From NCBI GenBank assembly GCA_964556895.1, contig CAZKYC010000109.1, positions 1 to 13,038 of the forward strand: 13,038 bases of DNA, written 5' to 3'. The DNA is from Hinthialibacter sp964556895. Its GTDB lineage: Bacteria; Hinthialibacterota; Hinthialibacteria; Hinthialibacterales; Hinthialibacteraceae. Both the position numbers and the translations under genes were made by a program. The notes under the pieces are model-generated. The model saw nothing but the letters and a program-made list of their open reading frames with translations, had not been told where the DNA came from and searched no databases. Each line of letters opens with the position of its first letter. Position 1 is the stretch's first letter. This document shows, piece by piece, positions 1 to 6,834 of the stretch.

Positions 1-286
1 CCGGGATTTGGATACGTTCTCTCAAATTGAATTAAAATTTCCAGACACGATCTCAGGGATGATTTTTTTATCGTTGTATTTGGCATGGGTACAACTCTGC
101 TCGCTTCAGTGCGGCTCCGCCTTTTTGCACAGGCGCTCCCTGAGTTGCACCCATGCCTGAGTTGGATTGTCTATTATTGAAAGGACGAAAATCGTTTTTT
201 GCCCCAATTCCAGGTCATCCAGCAAGGGAAGTACTCAAATATCGGAAGAACCTAAAAAAAGGCTAGTTTTGAGGGGTAATTCATCC
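1..286. other. Gene-free left edge, downstream of the ABC ATPase gene
   Basis: No supportable coding sequence is visible here on either strand. The stretch holds the imperfect palindrome at 82-157, listed separately, and otherwise AT-rich unremarkable sequence. A short plus-strand reading frame of about 33 codons (60-161) runs straight through the palindrome. It has no ribosome binding site or recognisable product, so I regard it as spurious. The DNA upstream of base 1 is not visible, so a neighbouring gene may end or begin just outside. Confidence 0.6.
82..157. repeat. Imperfect palindrome, 16-bp arms with one mismatch, 44-nt centre
   Basis: The left arm GGCATGGGTACAACTC (82-97) and right arm GAGTTGCACCCATGCC (142-157) are inverted copies matching at 15 of 16 positions. 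The 44-nt centre can fold further (GTGC at 109-112 with GCAC at 127-130). A 9-nt direct repeat, CCTGAGTTG, occurs at 139-147 and again at 156-164 across the right border. No run of T follows either arm, so this is not a standard intrinsic terminator, although it lies about 130 nt downstream of the ABC ATPase stop codon. The size and structure suit a REP-like or MITE-like interspersed element. That identity is inference. Confidence 0.65.
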
Positions 287-1354
287 CTACCCCGCTCGCT
301 TTGCTTCTGGCGGTGGGACGTCGAGAATGGTGTTGGGGATGTTCTGGTTGTGCTGAGGGTCGTAGAGGTGACAGGCGACAGTCGAGTCGCCGATCTGCAG
401 CAGTTCGGGCCGCTGTTTGTCGCACGGCTCGAACCGGTAGGCGCAGCGGGTATGGAACGTGCACCCCGGCGGCGGATCGATGGGGTTGGGGACGTCGCCT
501 TCGAGCAGGCGTCGTTCTTTCTTTGCGTTCGGGTTGGCGAGAGGAATCGCTTCGAGCAATGCGCGTGTGTAGGGGTGTTTGGGCGCGGCAAACAGCGTCT
601 TCGAGGGCGCCAATTCGACAATGCGCCCCAAATACATAATCGCCACCCGGTCGCTGATGTGCCGGACGACGGAAAGATCGTGGGCGATGAAGAGATAACT
701 CAGCCCAAATTGTTCCTTTAATTCCATCATCAGATTGACGATCTGCGCTTGAATCGAGACGTCGAGCGCAGACACTGGCTCATCGGCGATGATGAGTTCC
801 GGCTCGACTGAGAGCGCCCGCGCGATGCCGATGCGCTGCCGCTGCCCACCCGAAAACTCATGTGGATAGCGGCTCAGGTGCTCCTCGCCTAAACCAACGG
901 ATTGCAGCAGTTCAATGCAACGCTGGCGGCGTTTTTCTCTGTCAGGAAAGAGGTGAAAGATTTTGAGCGGTTCTGAGAGGGTGCTGCCAACAGTCAGACG
1001 GGGGTTGAGTGAAGAATAGGGGTCTTGAAAGATAATCTGCATTCGCTTTCGATAGGCCCGCATCTCGCGCTGGTTCAAGTTGAGAATGTTAGGCGAATCA
1101 GAGAAGCGAACATCTCCCTGGCCTCCGTCAAGCAGCCGAAGAATGACGCGCCCGACGGTGGTCTTGCCGCAGCCGCTTTCGCCCGCCAAGCCCAGCGTCT
1201 CGCCCTTTTTGATCGAAAAGGTGACGCCGTCGACCGCCTTGACGTGGTTGACTACGCGGCCCAATACTCCCTTACGAATGGGAAAATATTTTACTAAGTT
1301 ATCGACCGTTAATAAAACGTCGTTTTCTTTTGCGCTAGAAACGTCGTTATTCAC
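287..1354 (-). CDS. oppF: Oligopeptide/dipeptide ABC transporter ATP-binding protein (OppF/DppF type)
   Basis: This is a cytoplasmic ATPase subunit of a peptide or nickel-type importer, 355 aa, full length for the family. The N-terminal stretch with VKAVDGVTF (38-46) is typical of OppF/DppF. Visible motifs are Walker A GESGCGKTT (58-66), Q-loop Q110, signature FSGGQRQR (167-174), Walker B LIIADEP (187-193), D-loop SALD (195-198) and H-loop His225. The C-terminal oligo_HPY extension carries four cysteines, C298, C304, C311 and C328. Equivalent cysteines bind a [4Fe-4S] cluster in some OppD/DppD proteins; binding here is inference. The start is GTG (1352-1354), with only a weak upstream G-rich element. 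The usual OppD partner and permeases are absent: upstream lies divergent hisS, and downstream at least 286 nt hold no gene. OppF and DppF cannot be told apart from sequence alone. Confidence 0.92.
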   Translation of the reverse strand: MNNDVSSAKENDVLLTVDNLVKYFPIRKGVLGRVVNHVKAVDGVTFSIKKGETLGLAGESGCGKTTVGRVILRLLDGGQGDVRFSDSPNILNLNQREMRAYRKRMQIIFQDPYSSLNPRLTVGSTLSEPLKIFHLFPDREKRRQRCIELLQSVGLGEEHLSRYPHEFSGGQRQRIGIARALSVEPELIIADEPVSALDVSIQAQIVNLMMELKEQFGLSYLFIAHDLSVVRHISDRVAIMYLGRIVELAPSKTLFAAPKHPYTRALLEAIPLANPNAKKERRLLEGDVPNPIDPPPGCTFHTRCAYRFEPCDKQRPELLQIGDSTVACHLYDPQHNQNIPNTILDVPPPEAKRAG

Positions 1355-1535
1355 CCGGTTCCCGCCTAAGTACTAGGATTTACTATGAGATAGTGACGAG
1401 GTCTTGTGAAACCGTCAATCCCTGCCCTGAGCAAACCTTGGTGATTTGGCTAAACTGTTTGCTGGATTGACTTCACAGCTACTGACGAATCCACTACAAG
1501 TTAATTCAATTCATCATTACATGAAGAACGAAACT

Positions 1536-2810
1536 ATGAAAATTCAACGACCGATAGGAACTTATGACTTGTTGCCTGAAGACGCCGCTCTGTGGCAAGC
1601 GCTCGAAAGCCGCATCCGTGAGATGTTTCGGGTCTATAACTACGGCGAAATCCGTACGCCGATGTTTGAGTACACCGAACTGTTCGCCCGCGGCGTAGGC
1701 GAGTCGAGCGACATCGTCTCCAAAGAGATGTATACCTTCATCGACCGCGGCGACCGCAGCCTGACCCTGCGCCCTGAAGGCACAGCGGGGGTAGTGCGCG
1801 CCTTGATCGAAAACGGACTGATTCAAAAGACGCCCGGCGCGGTCAAGTTGTGGTATTTTGCCCAGATGTTTCGCTATGAACGAAAACAAAAAGGGCGCTT
1901 TCGCCAGCATGTTCAATATGGATGCGAAGTGTTTGGCGCCCCTGGGCCGGACATCGACTTGGAACTGCTGCTGATGCTGCATCGCTTTTATCAAAGCTTG
2001 GGGCTGGATGAATTAGGCCTGAAGATCAATTCTGTCGGCGCGCCCGCATGCCGCGCGCCCTACCGCGAGGCGCTTTTGGCTTATATGAAGCCCTACATGG
2101 CTGACATGTGCGGCGACTGCAACCGCCGGGCTGAGACCAACCCCATGCGCATGTTCGATTGTAAGAACGAGACTTGCCAGAATACGCTTCAAGATGCGCC
2201 CAAATTGATCGAAAACCTGGATGAAGACTCAAAATCTCACTTTGACGCGCTATGCGCCGGGTTAGATGAATACGGCGTTCCATATCAAATTGACCCCAAA
2301 TTGGTGCGCGGGTTGGATTACTACACCAAGACGGCGTTTGAGATGAGCTACGCGCCGCTCGGTTCTCAAGGCGTGTTGATGGGAGGCGGGCGCTATGACG
2401 GCCTGGTCGAACAATTGGGCGGCCCCGCCACCCCGGGCATCGGCTTCGGCGCCGGCATGGAACGCTTGGTGTTAATTCTGAAAGAAACAGGAAAAGAAAT
2501 TGAACTCACCTCAGGCATCGACGCGTATATCGTTGCGATGGGCGAACCGGCGTCCCTCAAAGCTCATCAGGTGATGTTGAACCTGCGCCAATCAGGCGTT
2601 CGCTGTGAGCGTGATTTGACCGGAAAAAGCTTCCGTAAGCAATTTCAAACCGCCGACAAACTCGGGGCGCGCTTCGCCGTAGTAATCGGCGACAACGAAC
2701 TTGACGCAGGCAAGGTCGTCCTCAAGAACTTGAAAGAAGGGACGCAAGAAGAATTGCCTTGGAGCGAACCGTTTACTGAACTCAAAAACGCCATTGGTTC
2801 AAGACAGTAA
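1536..2810 (+). CDS. hisS: Histidine--tRNA ligase
   Basis: This class II aminoacyl-tRNA synthetase charges tRNA-His with histidine in the cytoplasm. From ATG 1536 the protein is 424 aa, the same length as the E. coli enzyme, and opens with the family-typical MKIQRPIGTYDLLP. Visible signatures are TLRPEGT (77-83), motif 2 FRYERKQKGRFRQ (112-124) with Arg113 and Gln127, the histidine-specific RGLDYY (258-263, Arg258 corresponding to E. coli Arg259) and motif 3 GIGFGAGMERL (301-311). Cysteines 192, 195, 209 and 214 lie in the insertion domain. The last ~95 residues form the anticodon-binding domain. An in-frame ATG at 1521 and a TTG at 1446 would add 5 and 30 residues. Neither has a clear ribosome site and the added residues are not family-like, so I chose 1536. 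It is divergent from the ABC ATPase and 94 nt ahead of the siroheme gene. Confidence 0.96.
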   Translation: MKIQRPIGTYDLLPEDAALWQALESRIREMFRVYNYGEIRTPMFEYTELFARGVGESSDIVSKEMYTFIDRGDRSLTLRPEGTAGVVRALIENGLIQKTPGAVKLWYFAQMFRYERKQKGRFRQHVQYGCEVFGAPGPDIDLELLLMLHRFYQSLGLDELGLKINSVGAPACRAPYREALLAYMKPYMADMCGDCNRRAETNPMRMFDCKNETCQNTLQDAPKLIENLDEDSKSHFDALCAGLDEYGVPYQIDPKLVRGLDYYTKTAFEMSYAPLGSQGVLMGGGRYDGLVEQLGGPATPGIGFGAGMERLVLILKETGKEIELTSGIDAYIVAMGEPASLKAHQVMLNLRQSGVRCERDLTGKSFRKQFQTADKLGARFAVVIGDNELDAGKVVLKNLKEGTQEELPWSEPFTELKNAIGSRQ

Positions 2811-2890
2811 AACGCGAAAAGATATTGGATTTTTTTCGCTGGGGTGATAGTCTTACAATACCTGTTATTTAGCTATTCGGGTGTGAGCGC

Positions 2891-2896
2891 AAGGAG
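2891..2896 (+). promoter_or_regulatory. Ribosome binding site of the siroheme synthase gene
   Basis: AAGGAG, 8 nt upstream of ATG 2905, is a strong Shine-Dalgarno match. It fixes the start of this gene. Confidence 0.85.
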
Positions 2897-2904
2897 CCGT
2901 TTGA

Positions 2905-3609
2905 ATGAGCGAAAACGAGTCGCAATACACATCGTACTACACCGTATGTATGAATGTGAAAGACCGAAAGTGCGTTGTGGTGGGCGGCGGCGACGTGGCT
3001 CGCCGAAAGGCGGCGTCTCTGAGCGATTGCGGCGCGGTGTTGACCGTGATCAGCCCCAAGCTTGACCCGGTTTTGGAATACATGGCCTTTCAAAAAGAAA
3101 TTACCTGGGTACAGCGCGACTTTCAAGACAGCGACCTCGACGGCGCCTTTCTCGCCGTAGCTGCGACAGACAACCGCGAACTCAACCAGCGAATCGGAAC
3201 CCTCTGTAAAGAACGCGGCATCCTCATCAACGTGGTCGATGGCCCGGACGAGAGCGATTTTATCAACCCGACCCTCGTCGAACGCGGCCCTCTTACCATC
3301 GCGATTTCGACATGCGGCCTCAGCCCTTCCCTGGCCGCCAGCATCCGTCAGGAACTCGAGATGGTCTATGGCGATGAATATGGCTCGTTTTTAGAGATGA
3401 TGGCGAAATACCGGCCTATTGTATTGAGCGAGTTCCCTAACCCGCAACAACGGGCGAAAATTCTCGAACGTATGGTGTCTTCCCGCGCCATTTCGCTCAT
3501 CCGCACCGGCCTCGGCCAGGAAGCCGACAAAGAACTCGAAAAAATCCTTAACGAAGCGCGCCGCGACAAAGACACCAGCCTTGGTTCTCTGCCGATTGCG
3601 AACCCCTAA
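2905..3609 (+). CDS. sirC: Precorrin-2 dehydrogenase / sirohydrochlorin ferrochelatase (siroheme synthase domain)
   Basis: This is a stand-alone version of the N-terminal CysG domain (Met8p/SirC family), 234 aa. It lacks the uroporphyrinogen methyltransferase half of CysG. The family oxidises precorrin-2 with NAD+ to sirohydrochlorin, and some members also insert iron to make siroheme. Visible features are the Rossmann glycine motif VVGGGDVARRKA (25-36), AATDN (86-90), INVVDGP (108-114) containing Asp112, which aligns with catalytic Asp104 of Salmonella CysG, FINP (119-122) and STCGLSP (135-141). The position of CysG Ser128 appears to be Thr136. The start is firm: AAGGAG at 2891-2896 lies 8 nt before ATG 2905. 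The stop codon overlaps the next gene by one base (TAATG), implying translational coupling. Whether it also chelates iron cannot be read from sequence. Confidence 0.9.
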   Translation: MSENESQYTSYYTVCMNVKDRKCVVVGGGDVARRKAASLSDCGAVLTVISPKLDPVLEYMAFQKEITWVQRDFQDSDLDGAFLAVAATDNRELNQRIGTLCKERGILINVVDGPDESDFINPTLVERGPLTIAISTCGLSPSLAASIRQELEMVYGDEYGSFLEMMAKYRPIVLSEFPNPQQRAKILERMVSSRAISLIRTGLGQEADKELEKILNEARRDKDTSLGSLPIANP

Positions 3610-4112
3610 TGAGACGCGCCATGCCCAACCCAACGATAGTTTTTGTCTTTATAGCCGTCAGCGTATTGTTGTTCGCCTGTGGAGGCCCTATAGACTCGCC
3701 CGCCGTTCAATCTCACCAAATCGAAGTCGCCGGACAAGAAGTTGATTTTAAGATGCAGATGATGTTGTTGCTCGCCGCGTCAGAAATTTACCGCATTCAC
3801 GTTGGAAAGTATCCGTCGACTGATAACGGCCTCAACGCGCTGATCGCTGAGCCAGAGATTCTCGAAGGTACAGGCATCTGGCGCGGCCCGTATATTGACA
3901 ACTCAGACTTTCTCAAAGACCCCTGGGGCCGCCCGCTGGCGTATCAAATTCTAGAAGACGGCACGATTGAGTTGCGCAGCCTAGGCGTTGACGACGAACG
4001 CAATGATGATGACCTTGACGCCAAAGTTCTCTTCCCCAATTGGTACAAAGAAATCCATTCGCTGGCCAATATGCCCGCGCCCTACAAACCCACTCCGCCT
4101 AAGTTTGATTGA
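3609..4112 (+). CDS. Predicted lipoprotein with GspG-like (type II secretion pseudopilin) globular domain
   Basis: A 167-aa protein. Residues 1-24 look like a lipoprotein signal: basic start, hydrophobic run (9-22) and a lipobox-like L21-F22-A23-C24 followed by GG, so Cys24 would be acylated. Residues ~47-142 match the C-terminal T2SSG/GspG pattern in order: helix ending in ASEIYRIHVGKYPSTDNGLNAL (57-78), WRGPYI (91-96), KDPWGRPLAYQ (103-113), then SLGVDD and an Asp-rich loop (124-137) where GspG binds calcium. Missing are the prepilin-peptidase site (G-FTLIE) and the long hydrophobic N-terminal helix needed to build a pseudopilus. It is therefore not a normal pseudopilin but may have borrowed the fold. 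ATG 3609 overlaps the preceding stop by one base; ATG 3621 is an alternative. Function is unknown. Confidence 0.8.
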   Translation: MRRAMPNPTIVFVFIAVSVLLFACGGPIDSPAVQSHQIEVAGQEVDFKMQMMLLLAASEIYRIHVGKYPSTDNGLNALIAEPEILEGTGIWRGPYIDNSDFLKDPWGRPLAYQILEDGTIELRSLGVDDERNDDDLDAKVLFPNWYKEIHSLANMPAPYKPTPPKFD

Positions 4113-4115
4113 ACG

Positions 4116-5303
4116 TTAATTTCTTAATTCGCTTTTTATCACGTTCCAAAGCGGGTTGTCTTTTCGCCGTTTGAGCGATTCAGGGTGTTTCCCTTCTTCG
4201 ATTGCCTGCCAATAGTTCCAGCCAAGTTTTTGGGTCCCTAACTCATAATCCATCCCGTCCCAATCAACGGCGCGATACGAATAAAACGCCCAGTGCCAAT
4301 TGCGTCGATTGAGGACCGAAATGACATCGGTCAGATATTGTTGTGCGCCTTTTACTCGTCTGTCACAACCAAATTCGCTCGCCCAGACGCGATTCGGTGG
4401 TATGTTGTGTTTGTTTGACCAATCAACAACTGGTTGCATTTGTTCTTCAAGGTTTTTCTTTGTCCATTTAGTTGTTGCGTCGCTTCTCCCTGATGGCATT
4501 GCATCCGGGTAGGAAAAGCGGTCTTTGTTTACGCGAACGGTGGTGTAGATCCACGGTTGATAAAAATGGAAGGCATAGATTACGGCGTTATCTTCAACGG
4601 GTTCTAAAAACTCGATTCCCTGCGGCGAGGCGTGAAACCAGCCGTCTAAAATGATCGGGGTATGAGGGTCGACTTCGCGAATGGATTTGACCATTCCCTG
4701 GTAAAAACGGTTTAAGTTTGCAGTTTTTTCTTTGTTCTCTTTGTACCATGTTTCAAATTGGCCGTTTTCATTGCTTTCAATTTTAAATTCTCTGGCGGGG
4801 TGAGGTTCGTTGAGTGGGTTATAGCCGACCAGTGATTTAAAATCTTTGACTTCAGATGCAAGCGCTTTCCAGAACGCCAACGCCTGCTGGTGAAATTTCT
4901 CATCATGCCACAAGCGATAGTCAAATTTCATATCATTATGTTGGCGCCAACGCGCTCCAGGCAGGCTAAACATGGTAAGAACAACTTTGACGTTGTATAT
5001 CTCAGCCCATTTCAATAGTTGTTTCACATTCTCTAAATCGTTAGCGTCAAGCGCCGTGAAATTATCCGCATTGCCAAGCAAAGGATCGCGTGAGTCGCTG
5101 GGCCACGAGGCGGGAGAAATGCGCACGACTTCTATGCCGGCTTCACTAGCCGCATTGAGCCATTCTTCGGGTTCAAACCAATCCATTCCATTGGCGCCTT
5201 TGCGTTGGACGTCCCACCATTCCAGTTTTTCGTTTGCTGCGAGTGGAAGAATAAAAACTGAAATACAAAACGCGATAATGACATAACGACTACAGTTCGG
5301 CAT
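4116..5303 (-). CDS. Secreted glycoside hydrolase family 5 (cellulase-like) protein
   Basis: A 395-aa (beta/alpha)8-barrel glycosidase expected to cleave beta-linked polysaccharides by a retaining mechanism. A Sec signal peptide (residues 1-23, hydrophobic 8-22) ends near PLAA/NEK. Family landmarks are VRISPASWP (60-68), the acid/base in NPLNEP (Glu166), HFYQP (246-250) and the nucleophile in WASEFG (Glu310). I chose ATG 5301-5303 because GGAGGG (5311-5316) sits 7 nt upstream. Longer in-frame alternatives, such as a TTG at 5327, would lie inside the upstream hairpin. Exact substrate (cellulose, mannan, xyloglucan) cannot be told. Its 3' end is only 3 nt from that of the convergent lipoprotein gene. 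It follows the Gfo/Idh/MocA gene on the same strand but is separated from it by a terminator-like hairpin. Confidence 0.88.
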   Translation of the reverse strand: MPNCSRYVIIAFCISVFILPLAANEKLEWWDVQRKGANGMDWFEPEEWLNAASEAGIEVVRISPASWPSDSRDPLLGNADNFTALDANDLENVKQLLKWAEIYNVKVVLTMFSLPGARWRQHNDMKFDYRLWHDEKFHQQALAFWKALASEVKDFKSLVGYNPLNEPHPAREFKIESNENGQFETWYKENKEKTANLNRFYQGMVKSIREVDPHTPIILDGWFHASPQGIEFLEPVEDNAVIYAFHFYQPWIYTTVRVNKDRFSYPDAMPSGRSDATTKWTKKNLEEQMQPVVDWSNKHNIPPNRVWASEFGCDRRVKGAQQYLTDVISVLNRRNWHWAFYSYRAVDWDGMDYELGTQKLGWNYWQAIEEGKHPESLKRRKDNPLWNVIKSELRN

Positions 5304-5310
5304 TCCTAAA

Positions 5311-5316
5311 CCCTCC
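5311..5316 (-). promoter_or_regulatory. Ribosome binding site of the GH5 gene
   Basis: GGAGGG on the minus strand, 7 nt before ATG at 5303, decides the start over longer in-frame options. Confidence 0.85.
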
Positions 5317-5324
5317 ATTAACAA

Positions 5325-5352
5325 CAAAGCCCGGCTGAGTCGCCGGGCTTTG
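5325..5352 (-). terminator. Rho-independent terminator-like hairpin between Gfo/Idh/MocA and GH5 genes
   Basis: The arms CAAAGCCCGGC and GCCGGGCTTTG form a perfect 11-bp stem around a 6-nt loop. Read on the minus strand, the GC core is followed by TTTGTTGTT, a T-rich tail. The hairpin starts 22 nt after the Gfo/Idh/MocA stop codon and fits an intrinsic terminator for that gene. It ends only 21 nt before the GH5 start codon, so GH5 mRNA must read through it or carry it in its leader. Confidence 0.8.
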
Positions 5353-5374
5353 AGATGTTTGCGTTATACGAATC

Positions 5375-6682
5375 TTACGCTTTCGGCGGCGTGTCAGTCA
5401 CTTTCTCGTCTTTTTCGTCGAAGTATAACACCTTGCCCGAACGATACGCTTCGACTGACATGGCGATTGTGGTCATGGCGCGATAGGCGGTGCTTGAATC
5501 TAAGACGGGTTTTTCACGCTCAATGACGCAGCGCAAGAAGTTGTCATAGTGGTCTTCGCGCGGTTCGACTTCGATGACGATCTCTTCTGATCCCCATTTG
5601 TCTTTAAATTTCTTTTTGTATGGCGATTGTGCGGTGACTTTGATGGATTCAGTACGGCCTTCAAAGGCGCCATGTTCAACAATCATGATGGTCGCTTCGT
5701 GACCGCGAATCAGCCCTGGAATGTGGGTGCTGTTCGCCATGGATGACGACAAGACGACTTGGTGTTCGCCGGGATACTCAGCCATGAAGGCGAAGGTGTC
5801 AGGGACTTCGCGGCTGTCTTTGAAGACATAGATGCCGCCGCTGGCTGTGACTTTTTGCGGGAACTGGGGCTCCGGCCAACAGATGTTAAACGGCGCCATG
5901 ACGTGATAGAACAAGTCGGTCGCGATGCCGCCGGAATAGTCCCAGAACTTACGAAACCGGAAGAAGCGGTCAGCGTCAAAGTCGCGTTTGGGGGCCGGCC
6001 CAAGCCACATGTCCCAGTCGATATAACCGTCGCCGTCGGCCTTGGGGCCAGCGCCGGGGTCGATAGACCAGTTCCACTCGCCGCCTTCAGAGTTTCGGTG
6101 GTAGGAGCCCTGGCTCATAATCATCTTGCCGATCATGCCTTTTTGCATGACGTCTTTGACCTTCCACCATTGGTCGCTGGATGTGGTCTGGCTGCCGACT
6201 TGGAGCACTTTATTTTTGGCTTTTCTGACGGCGTCGACCTCTTTCGCTTCGGCGACTGTCTTGGTCATGGGTTTTTCGAGGTAGACGTCTTTACCAGCGT
6301 TCATGGCCGCAATCGCCATGGTGGCGTGCCAGTGGTCAGGTGTGGCGATAATGACCGCGTCAACGTTTTCGAGCGCCAGTAGTTCTTTGTAGTCAGCAAA
6401 CGCTTGTTTTGGATTTTCAGGATCAAGCCCAGCCCTGTCAGCAGCCTGTTTGCGGCGTTTGACGTATACGTCACAGACCGCGACAAACTCGGCGGTATGT
6501 TTTTTTATGAACGAATTCATTAAACTGCTGCCGCGTCCGCCTACGCCGATGATTCCCAGGCGCACTTTTTTTTCATGGTCGGCGGCTATCGCGTTCTTGT
6601 ATTGCATTGCGGTGAGTCCGGCGGCGACCGCTCCAGATGATTTAAGAAAATGACGGCGTGAAGGTGTCGTTTCTTCTGTCAT
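5375..6682 (-). CDS. Tat-exported Gfo/Idh/MocA family oxidoreductase
   Basis: A 435-aa NAD(P)-dependent sugar-type oxidoreductase. The N-terminus has a twin-arginine signal (SRRHFLKSSG, 8-17, then a hydrophobic stretch ending near AIAAD), so it is predicted to be exported folded with its cofactor. The Rossmann motif GVGGRGS (46-52) binds the dinucleotide. ATPDHWHA (113-120) and the catalytic-region EKP (136-138) are classic for the family. The C-terminal half is the alpha/beta substrate domain. Paralogues with this Tat-signal architecture are numerous in Planctomycetota and similar glycan users (established pattern). The substrate here is unknown. ATG 6680-6682 has GAGGA a few bases upstream. 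It ends at a strong terminator hairpin. The neighbouring secreted GH5 suggests, without proof, a role in processing released sugars. Confidence 0.9.
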   Translation of the reverse strand: MTEETTPSRRHFLKSSGAVAAGLTAMQYKNAIAADHEKKVRLGIIGVGGRGSSLMNSFIKKHTAEFVAVCDVYVKRRKQAADRAGLDPENPKQAFADYKELLALENVDAVIIATPDHWHATMAIAAMNAGKDVYLEKPMTKTVAEAKEVDAVRKAKNKVLQVGSQTTSSDQWWKVKDVMQKGMIGKMIMSQGSYHRNSEGGEWNWSIDPGAGPKADGDGYIDWDMWLGPAPKRDFDADRFFRFRKFWDYSGGIATDLFYHVMAPFNICWPEPQFPQKVTASGGIYVFKDSREVPDTFAFMAEYPGEHQVVLSSSMANSTHIPGLIRGHEATIMIVEHGAFEGRTESIKVTAQSPYKKKFKDKWGSEEIVIEVEPREDHYDNFLRCVIEREKPVLDSSTAYRAMTTIAMSVEAYRSGKVLYFDEKDEKVTDTPPKA

Positions 6683-6823
6683 GGCGTCCTCGTTTCAAAA
6701 GAATTTCGTAACGTCTCATAATGAATTAGTCAATCATACCCCTATCACAGTCGCAGAATAAAGGGGCATCGTTCCCTTGACCAATGAGTGTTTTCAACGC
6801 AAAACATAATAACTATTTTGATC

Positions 6824-6827
6824 AGGA
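6824..6827 (+). promoter_or_regulatory. Ribosome binding site deciding the VanY-type peptidase start
   Basis: AGGA lies 7 nt before ATG 6835. No comparable motif precedes the upstream in-frame ATG at 6784. Confidence 0.6.
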
Positions 6828-6834
6828 CAAATCC

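Noticed and set aside
167..721. Long plus-strand reading frame opposite the 3' half of the ABC ATPase gene
   Set aside because: The opposite strand encodes a full set of ABC ATPase motifs. This frame has low-complexity Arg/Val/Gly-rich content and no family signature.
1382..1394. Small palindrome ACTAT-GAG-ATAGT between oppF and hisS as an operator
   Set aside because: The arms are only 5 bp, which is expected by chance. No known regulator site is recognised.
1446..1535. N-terminal extension of HisRS from TTG 1446 or ATG 1521
   Set aside because: The extra residues do not resemble the family, and the enzyme is exactly full length from ATG 1536.
2814..2839. Hairpin GCGAAAA/TTTTCGC after hisS as a terminator
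   Set aside because: The stem is short and A/T-heavy, and no T-run follows the 3' arm. The T-run is inside the loop and arm.
3609..4112. True type II secretion major pseudopilin GspG, implying a secretion operon
   Set aside because: There is no prepilin peptidase site, no long hydrophobic N-terminal helix and no other gsp genes nearby.
5759..6382. 207-codon plus-strand frame opposite the Gfo/Idh/MocA gene
   Set aside because: It is an antisense shadow in GC-rich coding sequence, with no ribosome site. The minus-strand gene has clear motifs throughout.
6777..6820. Promoter for the VanY-type gene from TTGACC (6777-6782) and CATAAT
   Set aside because: The spacing is about 22 nt, too long for sigma-70, and no better -10 is present.
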